In this document: positions 36,250-45,225 of the stretch, in pieces
Layout of the letters: every line of letters starts with the position of its first letter
Position numbering within the stretch: the stretch's first letter is position 1
NCBI RefSeq assembly: GCF_000682775.1
Contig: NZ_AWFI01000012.1
Location: 186,001-250,000 of the forward strand
Source of the DNA: Hyphomonas sp. L-53-1-40
Lineage (GTDB): Bacteria; Pseudomonadota; Alphaproteobacteria; Caulobacterales; Hyphomonadaceae
Length of the DNA stretch: 64,000 bases
Reading direction: 5' to 3'
Translations under genes and position numbers: made by a program
The notes under the pieces: generated by a model
The model's database searches: none
What the model was told of the DNA's origin: nothing
The model's input: the letters and a program-made list of their open reading frames with translations, nothing else

Positions 36250-36308
36250 TGACTGTCAGTCCATCTTGGGCTGAACCTTTCGTTTCTGACGCATAAAGAG
36301 ACTGGAAA

Positions 36309-36350
36309 TTGCTTCACGAGGTCCCCATATGTATACCCTGTATGGGGTAT
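36309..36350 (+). promoter_or_regulatory. CsoR operator overlapping the csoR promoter
   Basis: -35 TTGCTT (36309-36314), 17-base spacer, -10 TATACC (36332-36337). The inverted repeat ATACCC-N6-GGGTAT (36333-36350) overlaps the -10 and the expected start of transcription, suggesting autorepression. Transcription would begin near 36344, so the leader before the ATG at 36356 is very short. Confidence 0.72.
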
Positions 36351-36355
36351 TTGCC

Positions 36356-36631
36356 ATGAAGACTGAAACCAAAGAGGCCGCGACCCGGAGGCTTGCCCGC
36401 ATCGAGGGACAAGTGCGCGGCATCACGAAGATGGTGTCCGACGACCGGTATTGTATTGATGTCATTCGTCAGGTGCAGGCTGTGAAGGCCGCGCTTGTCG
36501 GTCTCGAGGCCGTTATCCTGGATGACCATATTGCAACGTGTGTGGATCATGCCCTGACCGGAAGCAATGTCGATGACCGGCGTGAAAAGGTCGAGGAACT
36601 TGTTGCTGTGCTTGGTGGCCGCAAGAAGTAG
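36356..36631 (+). CDS. csoR: CsoR-family copper-sensing repressor
   Basis: 91 residues, all-helical CsoR/RcnR family. TRRLARIEGQVRGITKMV is the family N-terminal block. The copper ligands C33 (DDRYCIDVI), H58 and C62 (DDHIATCVDHAL) give the C-H-C set of Cu(I)-CsoR, not the nickel/cobalt set. An upstream ATG at 36329 lies before the predicted transcription start and inside the operator region, so I chose 36356. It probably represses the three CsoR-operator promoters in the island. Confidence 0.88.
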   Translation: MKTETKEAATRRLARIEGQVRGITKMVSDDRYCIDVIRQVQAVKAALVGLEAVILDDHIATCVDHALTGSNVDDRREKVEELVAVLGGRKK

Positions 36632-36684
36632 CGGCCTCACAGTTTGTTGAAATGAAAGCTTTAATCTTTTCACGTATTTGAACA

Positions 36685-37104
36685 ATGATGCAGTTTGTGA
36701 CCCGCCTCCTGACACTGTTTGCCGCTGCCTTCATGGCGGCTCATCCGGTCATGGCGTGTCCATTGATGGTCGGGGCCTCCGAAACCGCGCCGACTGAAAT
36801 GAGCAGCAATCATCCCTGTCATGACATGGCGATGGAAGCCATGGCCGACACCGGGCATACAGATCAGGCGTCATCGTCTGATTGCCCCGCGGGATACGAC
36901 TGTGCACCCATGCTTATCCAGGCGCACAGTGACGCCAATCCAGTTGCACCTGTTGCGAATGTAGACGCAGAATTTGCTGCGGTTCTCGCTAACCCACCAA
37001 AGGCATTCCTGCCAGAGCGCGAAACACTAAAGACCGGGCCTCCACCTCGGCTGGATATCGTCCAGCACACGCCAATATCGCTAAAGCAGCGCTTCCTGAA
37101 TTGA
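36685..37104 (+). CDS. Small secreted Cys/His/Met protein, paralogue of 25813 gene
   Basis: 139 residues with a signal peptide (LLTLFAAAFMAAHPVMA), then ACPLMVG, NHPCHDMAMEAM, GHTDQASSSDCPAGYDC and a C-terminal block HTPISLKQRFLN. The end compares with QTPVTLKVRSLS of the 25813 product. Not a family I can name. It sits between csoR and the cus genes; periplasmic copper binding is inferred from composition and place. Confidence 0.72.
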   Translation: MMQFVTRLLTLFAAAFMAAHPVMACPLMVGASETAPTEMSSNHPCHDMAMEAMADTGHTDQASSSDCPAGYDCAPMLIQAHSDANPVAPVANVDAEFAAVLANPPKAFLPERETLKTGPPPRLDIVQHTPISLKQRFLN

Positions 37105-37147
37105 GAGCGATGACCTGCGGCTGGGATTCAGAAGAGCCTGTTTTATC

Positions 37148-38362
37148 ATGCCCCACATTTCGAGAATGCTGCTGGTCGCAGCGTTTGCCGCTGTGCCCCT
37201 TGCGGCGGTTGCCAGCGCTCAGAGCTTTGCCGAGCTTGAAGCCCGTCTCGAGGCCCATCCAAGCCTCTCCGCTCTCGGTTACGATGCCGAAGCCGACCGG
37301 GAGCGTGCAGTCGCCTCAACCGCACTCCCGGACCCGGTCGTATCCCTCGGGATCAACAACATTCCGATTTTCGATCCCTCATTCGACAGTTACTTGCCGA
37401 CCAATAAAGCCGTTGGTATCCGGCAACAATTTCCGAGCTTCGCGGGCCGTGAAGCCCGCGCCGGTGAAGCCCGGGCGATGTCAGCACAGACCGAGGCGGT
37501 TCGCGATGCCCGTTATGCGGCCTTGCGCGCCGAACTCATCGCTTTTCTCGCTGACAAGACTAGACTGACCAGGCAGAGATCCCTCGCCGAAGCGCGAAAC
37601 GCCAAATATGACGAGCTTGTCGACATTGTCGAGGCCGAGATCGACGCGGGCCGCCCGGCCGTCTATCGCCTTGCCGAAATTGAAAGCGAACGGGCAGAAG
37701 TTTCCCGGACGCTTGTTGATCTTGATCGGCAGGAAGCCGAGACCGATGCGCGCCTGATCGAACTCGTCGGACTGGTCCCTTCGACCGGCCTCCCTCCCCT
37801 GACTGAAAGAGACTGGTCCGGCGCAGCGCTTGAGTTCCATACCGTGCGTGTTGCCGACGCGGCCGTCCGCGTTACCGATTACGGTATCGACGAGGCCCGC
37901 GCGGCCTGGAAGCCAGAATGGGGGGCCCAGCTCACTTATCAACAGCGCGATGAAGGCGCGATGTTCGCGGGGGATGACTGGGTCTCCGGTATGGTGACTT
38001 TTACGGTTCCGCTCTGGGCCGAAAGGAAGCAGGCGCCGAACTTGCGCGCCGCAAAGGCCGAGCGGGCCGGCGCCGAGCAACGCTACCAGGCCGCCGCACG
38101 GAATGCGGCGGCCCAGTATGCGTCCCGGGACGCCATTATCCGCGCGGCCGATGCCAGTATCGACGTCCTGCAGGTCAAGATCGCTGCCGTCGAAGACGAA
38201 GTCGAGGCCCAGCTGATTACCTATGAATCCGGTGTTGGCGGCTATGCGCCGATCATTGACGGCGAGATCGCCATTCTCAAACTCCGGGCGGAAATCGAAG
38301 CTGAAACGGCCCGCAAGGCCGCTGCGATCGCACGCCTGAATGCCCTCCTGGTGACACAATGA
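37148..38362 (+). CDS. cusC: Outer-membrane channel of the copper RND pump (CusC/TolC family)
   Basis: 404 residues with a signal peptide (LLVAAFAAVPLAAVASAQ) and the TolC-family repeat architecture of long amphipathic helices: FAELEARLEAHPSLSALGYD, VGIRQQFPSFAGREARAGEA, and second-half VSGMVTFTVPLWAERKQ. Shorter than E. coli CusC (about 460). It is translationally coupled to the adaptor gene (ATGA). Confidence 0.87.
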   Translation: MPHISRMLLVAAFAAVPLAAVASAQSFAELEARLEAHPSLSALGYDAEADRERAVASTALPDPVVSLGINNIPIFDPSFDSYLPTNKAVGIRQQFPSFAGREARAGEARAMSAQTEAVRDARYAALRAELIAFLADKTRLTRQRSLAEARNAKYDELVDIVEAEIDAGRPAVYRLAEIESERAEVSRTLVDLDRQEAETDARLIELVGLVPSTGLPPLTERDWSGAALEFHTVRVADAAVRVTDYGIDEARAAWKPEWGAQLTYQQRDEGAMFAGDDWVSGMVTFTVPLWAERKQAPNLRAAKAERAGAEQRYQAAARNAAAQYASRDAIIRAADASIDVLQVKIAAVEDEVEAQLITYESGVGGYAPIIDGEIAILKLRAEIEAETARKAAAIARLNALLVTQ

Positions 38363-40221
38363 AAAAGACATTCCTGATAATGGGCACCGCATCTGCCGCC
38401 CTCTTGCTCGCCGCATGCGGCGCACCGGGCGGATCACCGGGCGGCCAGGGTGAAAAGCCGAACGCCTCGAGCGAGACGCAACGATACACCTGCCCCATGC
38501 ACCCTCACTATATTTCGACCGATCCGGACGGCACCTGCCCGATCTGTGGCATGGACCTGGTGCCTGCCGACAAGGCCCAGGAACCAACGAGCTCAGCAGG
38601 CGAAATCCTTTACTACAAGCATCCCATGGGCAAGCCGGACACCTCGCCCGTTCCGAAAAAGGATTCCATGGGCATGGATTACATCCCGGTTTATGCCGAT
38701 GACACCGGATCGGGCGTGGCCGTCTCGCCGGAAATGATCCAGACCATGGGGATCCGGACAGCACCTGCCGAGACCGGGGATTTCAGCCGTGTACTGAGAG
38801 CCTTCGGCACGGTCGAGACCAATGAACGGCTCGAAAATGTTACCGTCTCGCGGCTAGAAGGCTGGATTGAGAATCTGGCGGTCAATGCCGAGGGCGACAC
38901 CGTCCGCCCCGGCAGTCTCCTCTACCGGATCTACAGTCCGGACCTGATCGCCGCGCAGAAAGATTATCTGAACTCGTTCAAGATCGGCAACGAAGCGCGC
39001 ATCGCGTCGGTTCGCCAACGCCTGCGCTCCCTTGGCATGCAGAATGCGGCCATCGACCGGCTGACCGAAACCCGCCAGGTCATTGAACGTGTTCCAGTTT
39101 ACGCAGAAGCCGGCGGCACGGTTGCCGAGCTTCAGGTCCGCAATGGCGACTATGTCAAACCCGGTACACCCATACTGCGCCTGCAATCCTATGCCGATGT
39201 CTGGGTCATTGCCTCTGTGCCGGAGAGCGACCTGCCGCTAGTGCAGGCAGGCATGCCGGCCGAACTCGATTTTCCGAGCGCGCCCGATGCCCCCGGTAAA
39301 GGCCAGGTCGACTATATCTATCCGACAATCGACCCGAAAACCCGTACAGCCGACGTCCGGATCGAAGTGGACAATGTGTCGGGCTATCTTCGCCCGGGCG
39401 CCTATGCGGACATAAGGCTGAATATCGGCGGCCGACCGCGTCTTTCGGTTCCAAGTGAAGCCATTCTGCTTGGTAGCGAGGGCGCCCGTGTCGTCATCGC
39501 CGAAGGCAATGGCCGCTTCTCCGGACGCGCCGTGCAAACCGGGATTTCGGCCAATGGCCGGACCGAAATCCTGTCGGGTCTGGAAAGCGGCGACATGGTC
39601 GTCGCCAGCGGGCAGTTCCTGCTCGATAGCGAAGCCAACCTGAAAGAAGGCCTTGCTAAGCTGGAAGCTCCAGATGCGAGTGCGGCCAGTCCGGAAACAC
39701 CGCTCTTCGATATACCGGTGGACAGTAAAGCCCTCGCCGAAATCGATCACTTCACTGACATGGCGCTCTACTTCCACGAGGCCCTGACAGACGGGTATGA
39801 CATCGATCCGCTATTCGTGGATCCGGCGCTCGCCCTGGTGCCAGTGCTGCGGGACCGTTACGCGAACACGAAACTGGCACCGGTCATGGATGCTACGCAA
39901 ACCGCTCTCGCCGCCGCGCAAAACGCCACGGACCGCGAAGACCTTGCCACGCAACTCTCAGACCTGGTCGAGGCCTTGAAACCCTGGCTGCTGGAAGGCG
40001 CACCTCAGCATTACAGCGAGGCTGGTCTGGTGCTCTACCGGGACATGGCAACGGGCCGGTACTGGCTGCAGGAAGAAGCCAAACCGGCCAATCCGTACAG
40101 CGCAGATGGGGCCGAACGGATTGACTGGCCCAGGCCGATGGCCGGCATGTCGATGACGACCAATGACAGCGAGACTGGCGCTGACCAGGCCCCTGGGCAT
40201 TCGGGGGACGGTCATGACTGA
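38359..40221 (+). CDS. cusB: Copper RND adaptor CusB with HMBD and C-terminal extension
   Basis: 620 residues. A lipoprotein signal ends LLAAC (C20). A heavy-metal-binding domain follows (YTCPMHPHY and CPICGMDLVP, ~43-69), then a second degenerate copy (YYKHPMGKPDTSPVPKKDSM, GMDYIPVY). The adaptor core has EGWIENLAVNAEGDTV and AGGTVAELQVRNGDYVKPG. The last ~160 residues add a helical DUF3347-like region ending in HYSEAGLVLYRDMATG. It overlaps cusA by eight bases. Confidence 0.92.
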   Translation: MKKTFLIMGTASAALLLAACGAPGGSPGGQGEKPNASSETQRYTCPMHPHYISTDPDGTCPICGMDLVPADKAQEPTSSAGEILYYKHPMGKPDTSPVPKKDSMGMDYIPVYADDTGSGVAVSPEMIQTMGIRTAPAETGDFSRVLRAFGTVETNERLENVTVSRLEGWIENLAVNAEGDTVRPGSLLYRIYSPDLIAAQKDYLNSFKIGNEARIASVRQRLRSLGMQNAAIDRLTETRQVIERVPVYAEAGGTVAELQVRNGDYVKPGTPILRLQSYADVWVIASVPESDLPLVQAGMPAELDFPSAPDAPGKGQVDYIYPTIDPKTRTADVRIEVDNVSGYLRPGAYADIRLNIGGRPRLSVPSEAILLGSEGARVVIAEGNGRFSGRAVQTGISANGRTEILSGLESGDMVVASGQFLLDSEANLKEGLAKLEAPDASAASPETPLFDIPVDSKALAEIDHFTDMALYFHEALTDGYDIDPLFVDPALALVPVLRDRYANTKLAPVMDATQTALAAAQNATDREDLATQLSDLVEALKPWLLEGAPQHYSEAGLVLYRDMATGRYWLQEEAKPANPYSADGAERIDWPRPMAGMSMTTNDSETGADQAPGHSGDGHD

Positions 40222-43200
40222 ACGAAACGACAGAGACCTCGCGGGGCAAGACCCCTCCAGATCATGGGTGGCAAAGCTGATCTCCTGGTCGGTTTCCAAC
40301 CAGCTCATCGTCCTCATGCTCGCCGCTGCACTGGCTGTGACCGGGTGGATGGCGATCCAGCGCACGCCGCTCGATGCAGTGCCGGACCTGACAGATACCC
40401 AGGTCATTATTCGTACCGATTTTCCGGGCCAGAGCCCGCAGATTGTCGAGGACCTCGTCACCTATCCACTATCGACGAACCTTCTCGGTCTGCCGAAGAC
40501 CAAGGATGTGCGCGGCTCCTCAATGTTCGGCACCAGTTTTGTCTATGTCATATTTGACGATGATGTTGACCTCTACTGGGCCCGCTCGCGCGTGCTCGAA
40601 GCCTTGTCCCGGCTGGGGTCTGAACTCCCGGAAGGCGCCGTACCGCAGATAGGACCGGATGCGACCGGCGTTGGCTGGGTCTATCAGTATGCCTTGGTCG
40701 ACAAAACCGGCAAGACCGATCTCGCCGAGCTGCGTTCACTCCAGGACTGGTTCCTGAAACTCGAACTGGCCGGTGTGGAGGGGGTCTCTGAAGTCGCCTC
40801 GGTCGGCGGTTTTGTCAGGGAATACCAGGTTCTCCTCGATCCCAATCGCCTGAGAAGTTACGACCTGTCGATCACCCGTATCCGTGACGCGGTCCGCGCA
40901 GCCTCAAGCGAAGTCGGTGGCCGCGTGCTCGAACAGGGCGAAACGGAATATGTCATCCGCTCATCAGGCTATGTCGATGAGAAGCTTGATCTCGAACAGG
41001 TCGTGGTCAAGGCAGAGGATGGCACCCCCGTCCAGCTGAGCCATGTCGCCCGGATTGTCGAAGGCCCGGCCCTCCGGCGCGGCATTGTCGAACTCAATGG
41101 CGAAGGCGAAACGGTGTCCGGCATCGTGGTGATGCGCGATGGCGAGAATGCGCTGTCGGTGATCGAACGTGTGAAGGAGAAACTTGATAGTCTCCAGCGC
41201 GGCCTGCCGGAAGGTGTCGAGATTGTCACTGTGTATGACCGCGCGCCACTCATCGAGGGTTCGGTCGATTATCTGAAAGACAAGCTGATCGAGGAAGGCA
41301 TCGCGGTTGCGCTCGTCATCCTGATCTTCCTCCTCCATGTAAGGTCGTCTCTGGTTGCCATCATCACCTTGCCGCTCGGAGTGCTCGGCGCGTTCCTGAT
41401 CATGTCCTGGCAAGGTGTCACAGCGAACATCATGTCACTTGGCGGGATCGCCATCGCGATCGGCGCCATGGTCGACGCCTCGATTGTGCTTGTCGAGAAT
41501 GCCAGCCGGAAACTGGCGGATCTGGGACCGAAACCCGATCCGAGCGTGCGCCGCCAGGCGCTGGTCGAGTCGGCTCAGGAAGTCGGCCCCGGCATATTCT
41601 TTTCACTCCTCATCATCACGGTCTCCTTCCTGCCCGTCTTTGCCCTGACCGGTCAGAGCTTCAGGCTCTTCAGTCCTCTTGCCTATACCAAGACCTATGC
41701 GATGGCCTTCGCGGCCATTCTGTCGGTGACACTTGTCCCGGTTCTGATGCTGTACCTGATGCGGGGTCGGTTCCGGCGCGAGGAAGCCAATCCCCTGAAC
41801 GCCTTCTTCGTCTGGGCCTACAAACCGCTGCTCCATCTAGCCCTGAGGTTCAAATGGATCACGGTCGCCCTAGCGCTCGCGCTGACGGCCACCGTCATCG
41901 TGCCGGTCCAGAGGATCGGCTCGGAATTCATGCCGGCCCTTTATGAAGGCGAGCTCCTCTACATGCCGACCACCCTGCCCGGCGTGTCATCCACCAAGAT
42001 GCGGGAGATTCTTGGCCAGACAAACCGCGTCATCAAGACCGTGCCAGAAGTCGATCGTGTCTTCGGCAAGGCCGGGCGCGCCGATACCGCAACCGATCCA
42101 GCGCCACTCACCATGATCGAGACCTGGATCAAGCTGAAACCGAAGGAGGATTGGCGGCCAGGTGTGACGGTCGAGGACATCACCGATGAGCTCGATGCCA
42201 AGCTGCAAATGCCCGGCCTCGTGAATTCATGGGGCTATCCGATCAAGATTCGCATGGACATGGTTTCAACAGGAGTGCGCACGCCCATTGGCATCAAGGT
42301 TACGGGCGATGATCTGACAGAGATTGAGACCATTGCCCGGGACATAGAAGCGGCCATTTCGGACGTACCCGGAACGCGCTCGGCCTTCGCCGACAGGGTC
42401 ATGGGCGGCAAATATCTCGAGATCACGCCGGACAGGGGCGAACTCGCCCGGCGGAATATCGACATGGCAGCCTTCCAGTCCGTGATCCGAACCGCCCTGG
42501 GCGGCATGACACTCTCCCAGTCTGTCGAGGGCCGGGAACGCTATGACATCATCCTGCGCTATGATCGGCCATTTCGTGAGAGCGCCACAGACCTGGAAGA
42601 GATACTCGTGCCCGCCCCGTCCGGCGCCCATATCCCTCTCAGCGAACTGGCGGACATTTCCTATACGGAAGGCCCGCCAATGATCCGATCGGAAAATGCC
42701 AGGCTGACTGGCTGGGTTTTCGTCGATATCGCGGACCGGGACATGGGCAGCTATGTTGCAGACGCCGGACAGGTGATTGCCAACGCCGTCGACCTGCCTG
42801 CGGGATATGCGGTGGAGTTCTCCGGACAGTATGAACAGATGCAGGAAGCGAATGCGCGGCTGAAGATCGCCATTCCAGCTGCGATTGCACTGATCTTCCT
42901 GCTGCTGATGCTACATTTCGGTCGGCTCGACCGGACCCTGATCATCATGGCCAGCCTGCCATTCGGCCTGGTCGGCGGAATGTGGGCCGTCTGGTTGGCA
43001 GGCTACAATCTGTCAGTAGCCGTCGCGGTCGGTTTCATCGCCCTGGGCGGCATCGCGGTCGAGACAGCCGTCGTGATGCTGCTCTATATCGACGCGGAAG
43101 TCCGCAAGGCGAACCCGTCTGACAGGAGCCAGCTTTTCGCAGCTGTCAGCAAGGGCGCGGCCATGCGCGTCAGGCCGAAGTTGATGACGGTCACGACCAT

Positions 43201-43429
43201 TTTTGCAGGTCTTGCCCCGATCTTCCTGACCGACGGCCTCGGATCGGACGTCATGCGCCGGATTGCCCTGCCCATGCTTGGCGGCATGGCCTCAACCCTC
43301 ATCCTCTCCCTGATCGTGATCCCGGCCATCTACTACATCCGGGTCGGGCTGCAGATTCCATCAGATTTACCCCGGGCCGAACCGGATAACCGGGCCGGCT
43401 CATTCACCCCCGAAGGAGAAAAACCATGA
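40214..43429 (+). CDS. cusA: Heavy-metal RND permease CusA
   Basis: 1071 residues, HME-RND family: NQLIVLMLAAALAVTGWMAI at the first helix, QVIIRTDFPGQSPQIVEDLV, and the proton-relay helix SLGGIAIAIGAMVDASIVLV. A second relay helix has GFIALGGIAVETAVVMLLYI. It expels Cu(I)/Ag(I) through CusC. The ATG at 40214 lies eight bases inside the end of cusB. It ends overlapping the next small gene. Confidence 0.93.
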   Translation: MTERNDRDLAGQDPSRSWVAKLISWSVSNQLIVLMLAAALAVTGWMAIQRTPLDAVPDLTDTQVIIRTDFPGQSPQIVEDLVTYPLSTNLLGLPKTKDVRGSSMFGTSFVYVIFDDDVDLYWARSRVLEALSRLGSELPEGAVPQIGPDATGVGWVYQYALVDKTGKTDLAELRSLQDWFLKLELAGVEGVSEVASVGGFVREYQVLLDPNRLRSYDLSITRIRDAVRAASSEVGGRVLEQGETEYVIRSSGYVDEKLDLEQVVVKAEDGTPVQLSHVARIVEGPALRRGIVELNGEGETVSGIVVMRDGENALSVIERVKEKLDSLQRGLPEGVEIVTVYDRAPLIEGSVDYLKDKLIEEGIAVALVILIFLLHVRSSLVAIITLPLGVLGAFLIMSWQGVTANIMSLGGIAIAIGAMVDASIVLVENASRKLADLGPKPDPSVRRQALVESAQEVGPGIFFSLLIITVSFLPVFALTGQSFRLFSPLAYTKTYAMAFAAILSVTLVPVLMLYLMRGRFRREEANPLNAFFVWAYKPLLHLALRFKWITVALALALTATVIVPVQRIGSEFMPALYEGELLYMPTTLPGVSSTKMREILGQTNRVIKTVPEVDRVFGKAGRADTATDPAPLTMIETWIKLKPKEDWRPGVTVEDITDELDAKLQMPGLVNSWGYPIKIRMDMVSTGVRTPIGIKVTGDDLTEIETIARDIEAAISDVPGTRSAFADRVMGGKYLEITPDRGELARRNIDMAAFQSVIRTALGGMTLSQSVEGRERYDIILRYDRPFRESATDLEEILVPAPSGAHIPLSELADISYTEGPPMIRSENARLTGWVFVDIADRDMGSYVADAGQVIANAVDLPAGYAVEFSGQYEQMQEANARLKIAIPAAIALIFLLLMLHFGRLDRTLIIMASLPFGLVGGMWAVWLAGYNLSVAVAVGFIALGGIAVETAVVMLLYIDAEVRKANPSDRSQLFAAVSKGAAMRVRPKLMTVTTIFAGLAPIFLTDGLGSDVMRRIALPMLGGMASTLILSLIVIPAIYYIRVGLQIPSDLPRAEPDNRAGSFTPEGEKP

Positions 43430-43641
43430 CGAGACACCTGTTGAAAATTCCGCTTTTGTTTCCACTGCTTCTGAGTAGCGCCATGCTGCCGGCGGCCGCG
43501 CAGGATCGCTCATCAGGCAGAATGATGATCGACGGCGGCATGATGGGTGGCGGCCTGTTCGGCACGGTGTTCATGCTGCTTGCTGTGCTCCTCCTCCTGC
43601 TCGGGATCGCTGCCCTCATCAAATATCTGAGGTCGAAATAA
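43426..43641 (+). CDS. Small Met/Gly-rich membrane protein
   Basis: 71 residues: signal peptide (LLKIPLLFPLLLSSAMLPAA), a Met/Gly stretch RMMIDGGMMGGGLFG, then one helix (VFMLLAVLLLLLGIAALI) and a basic end. ATGA overlap with cusA. Similar small proteins trail cus/cop operons, but no function is known to me. Confidence 0.72.
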   Translation: MTRHLLKIPLLFPLLLSSAMLPAAAQDRSSGRMMIDGGMMGGGLFGTVFMLLAVLLLLLGIAALIKYLRSK

Positions 43642-43666
43642 TAGTCCCGTGTCCATCCACCCTATT

Positions 43667-43691
43667 CCCCCGTCCCGGCGCGCATCGGGGG
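43667..43691 (+). terminator. Possible hairpin after the cusCBA transcript
   Basis: CCCCCG (43667-43672) pairs with CGGGGG (43686-43691) across 13 bases. No proper T run follows, so intrinsic termination is doubtful. Confidence 0.25.
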
Positions 43692-43735
43692 CCTCTGTTG
43701 AAAGCCGCGCCTGACAATCAAAAAGGAAGAAAACG

Positions 43736-44236
43736 ATGAAAACCCTCGTCAGAAAGACAGCAGTCACAGGCGCAATCCTCGGACTGGCCCTGATTGGTCC
43801 GGCGCTCGCCCAGGAGGCCGGCATGAAAATGGACAGCATGAAAGACATGGACATGTCCGGCATGAGCTGCTGCGGCGACATGGCGCCCGGCTTTGGCGTC
43901 ATTAACGGCGTCGATCTGGATGCCCGAACCGTCAATATTTCACACGATCCGATCAAGAAGATCGGCTGGGGTGAAATGACAATGGACTTCGAGGTCGGCG
44001 GAATGGTTGCGCTCGACAAATTCGAGAATGGCGACAACGTCCATTTCATGCTCAAGCAGGACGACAGCGACAATTATGATATCGCCATGATGATGCCGAT
44101 CGGCGGCGATCCGGATGCTTTCAAACTATCCATGATGTCGATGATGAAAGGCAAAGGCATGATGGACTGCAACATGGCCGGACACGGATCCATGTCCGGC
44201 ATGTCAGGCAAGGATCATGACGACACCGATCACTAG
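43736..44236 (+). CDS. cusF: CusF-domain periplasmic copper chaperone
   Basis: 166 residues with a signal peptide and a Met/Cys-rich segment (GMKMDSMKDMDMSGMSCCGD). The CusF OB-fold follows with H70, W78, M81 and M83, spacing identical to the H36-W44-M47-M49 copper site of E. coli CusF. The tail is Met/His-rich (SMMKGKGMMDCNMAGHGSM). It would deliver Cu(I) to CusB/CusA. AAGGAAG lies before the ATG. Confidence 0.9.
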   Translation: MKTLVRKTAVTGAILGLALIGPALAQEAGMKMDSMKDMDMSGMSCCGDMAPGFGVINGVDLDARTVNISHDPIKKIGWGEMTMDFEVGGMVALDKFENGDNVHFMLKQDDSDNYDIAMMMPIGGDPDAFKLSMMSMMKGKGMMDCNMAGHGSMSGMSGKDHDDTDH

Positions 44237-44312
44237 CCGGTCCTCTGTTTCAAGCAAAAAATTCGTAAATCAGGTTCCGGCCGCGTTCCGATTAGTTCAC
44301 CAGGAAATCCCA

Positions 44313-44756
44313 ATGACTCAAAGAATTCTGATTACCGCCTTCTTGTTAGGTTCCGCTTCCCTGACAGCCTGCAGTGACCCCGAAAGCCGAACGCCGCCAG
44401 CATCCGGCCCTGCGGATCAGACCAGGCCTGAACCGTTCGAACAGGCAGATGAAGCTATGCCCGGCGATACTGGACGGGCCACGGGCAGGATCACATCCCT
44501 TGATCGCGACGACGGCCGGGTCACCATCGACCATGGCCCTTTCGAAGGCATCGCCATGGGCGCGATGACCATGAGTTTCGCTTTAATGGGCGATCTTGAG
44601 CTGACTGACCTCTCTGAAGGCGATGACGTGATCTTCCAGGTCAAACGGGGCCGGGACGGTTCTCACCGCATCATGGAAATTTGCAGCATTCCCGCGAATG
44701 GCCGCGACTGCCCGGACCAAGAAACAGTCTATCCGCACAACCCTCCAGATCAGTAA
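44313..44756 (+). CDS. CusF-like copper-binding lipoprotein
   Basis: 147 residues with a lipobox LTAC (C20), an acidic linker and a second CusF domain. The site reads H74 ... M82 ... M85-T-M87: the cation-pi Trp of CusF is replaced by Met. It would be anchored to the membrane. The ATG at 44313 fits the signal peptide; the longer frame from 44217 overlaps the preceding gene and is not preferred. Confidence 0.83.
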   Translation: MTQRILITAFLLGSASLTACSDPESRTPPASGPADQTRPEPFEQADEAMPGDTGRATGRITSLDRDDGRVTIDHGPFEGIAMGAMTMSFALMGDLELTDLSEGDDVIFQVKRGRDGSHRIMEICSIPANGRDCPDQETVYPHNPPDQ

Positions 44757-44826
44757 GGCGGCATACTCCGGCACTGTCCCCGATCGAGCTAAAGGGAAGA
44801 CGATAAAGACCCGTTTCGCCATAGTG

Positions 44827-45165
44827 TCAAACTGGCATGCGCGGACCAAAAAGAATAACCGCAGCCCCGATCAGACAGGTTACAACCCCTATCAGATCCC
44901 AGCGGTCGGGACGAATCCCCTCAATGGTCCATAGCCAGATGAGCGAGGAAGTTATGTAAACCCCACCATAGGCGGCATAGGCGCGCCCGGCTGCAGACGC
45001 TTCCACCAGTGTCAGCAGCCAAGCGAATACAACAAGGGATATCATCCCCGGAACCAGCCAGAAAGCGGACTTTCCAAGCCGCAGCCAGGCCCAGAATGCA
45101 AAACAACCGGCAATTTCGGCGGTTGCCGCGCCAGCATAGATCAACAACGTCGCGCGAATATCCAT
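44827..45165 (-). CDS. YnfA/UPF0060 family small membrane protein
   Basis: 112 residues with four helices: [58 protein letters not shown] and [20 protein letters not shown]. These are the YnfA family blocks, related to the small multidrug resistance fold. It is downstream of merA on the same strand, 60 bases away, and may be the last mer-operon gene. Confidence 0.9.
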   Translation of the reverse strand: MDIRATLLIYAGAATAEIAGCFAFWAWLRLGKSAFWLVPGMISLVVFAWLLTLVEASAAGRAYAAYGGVYITSSLIWLWTIEGIRPDRWDLIGVVTCLIGAAVILFGPRMPV

Positions 45166-45225
45166 GGCTGGGACGTTTCCTGATCTGGCTGGACTGGCGA
45201 GGCCCCGTTGCGGTTAAAATTGGTT

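Noticed and set aside
37481..38764. 427-codon minus-strand open frame
   Set aside because: Antisense to cusC and cusB, which have clear motifs; the reverse frame is Arg/Pro-rich without family features.
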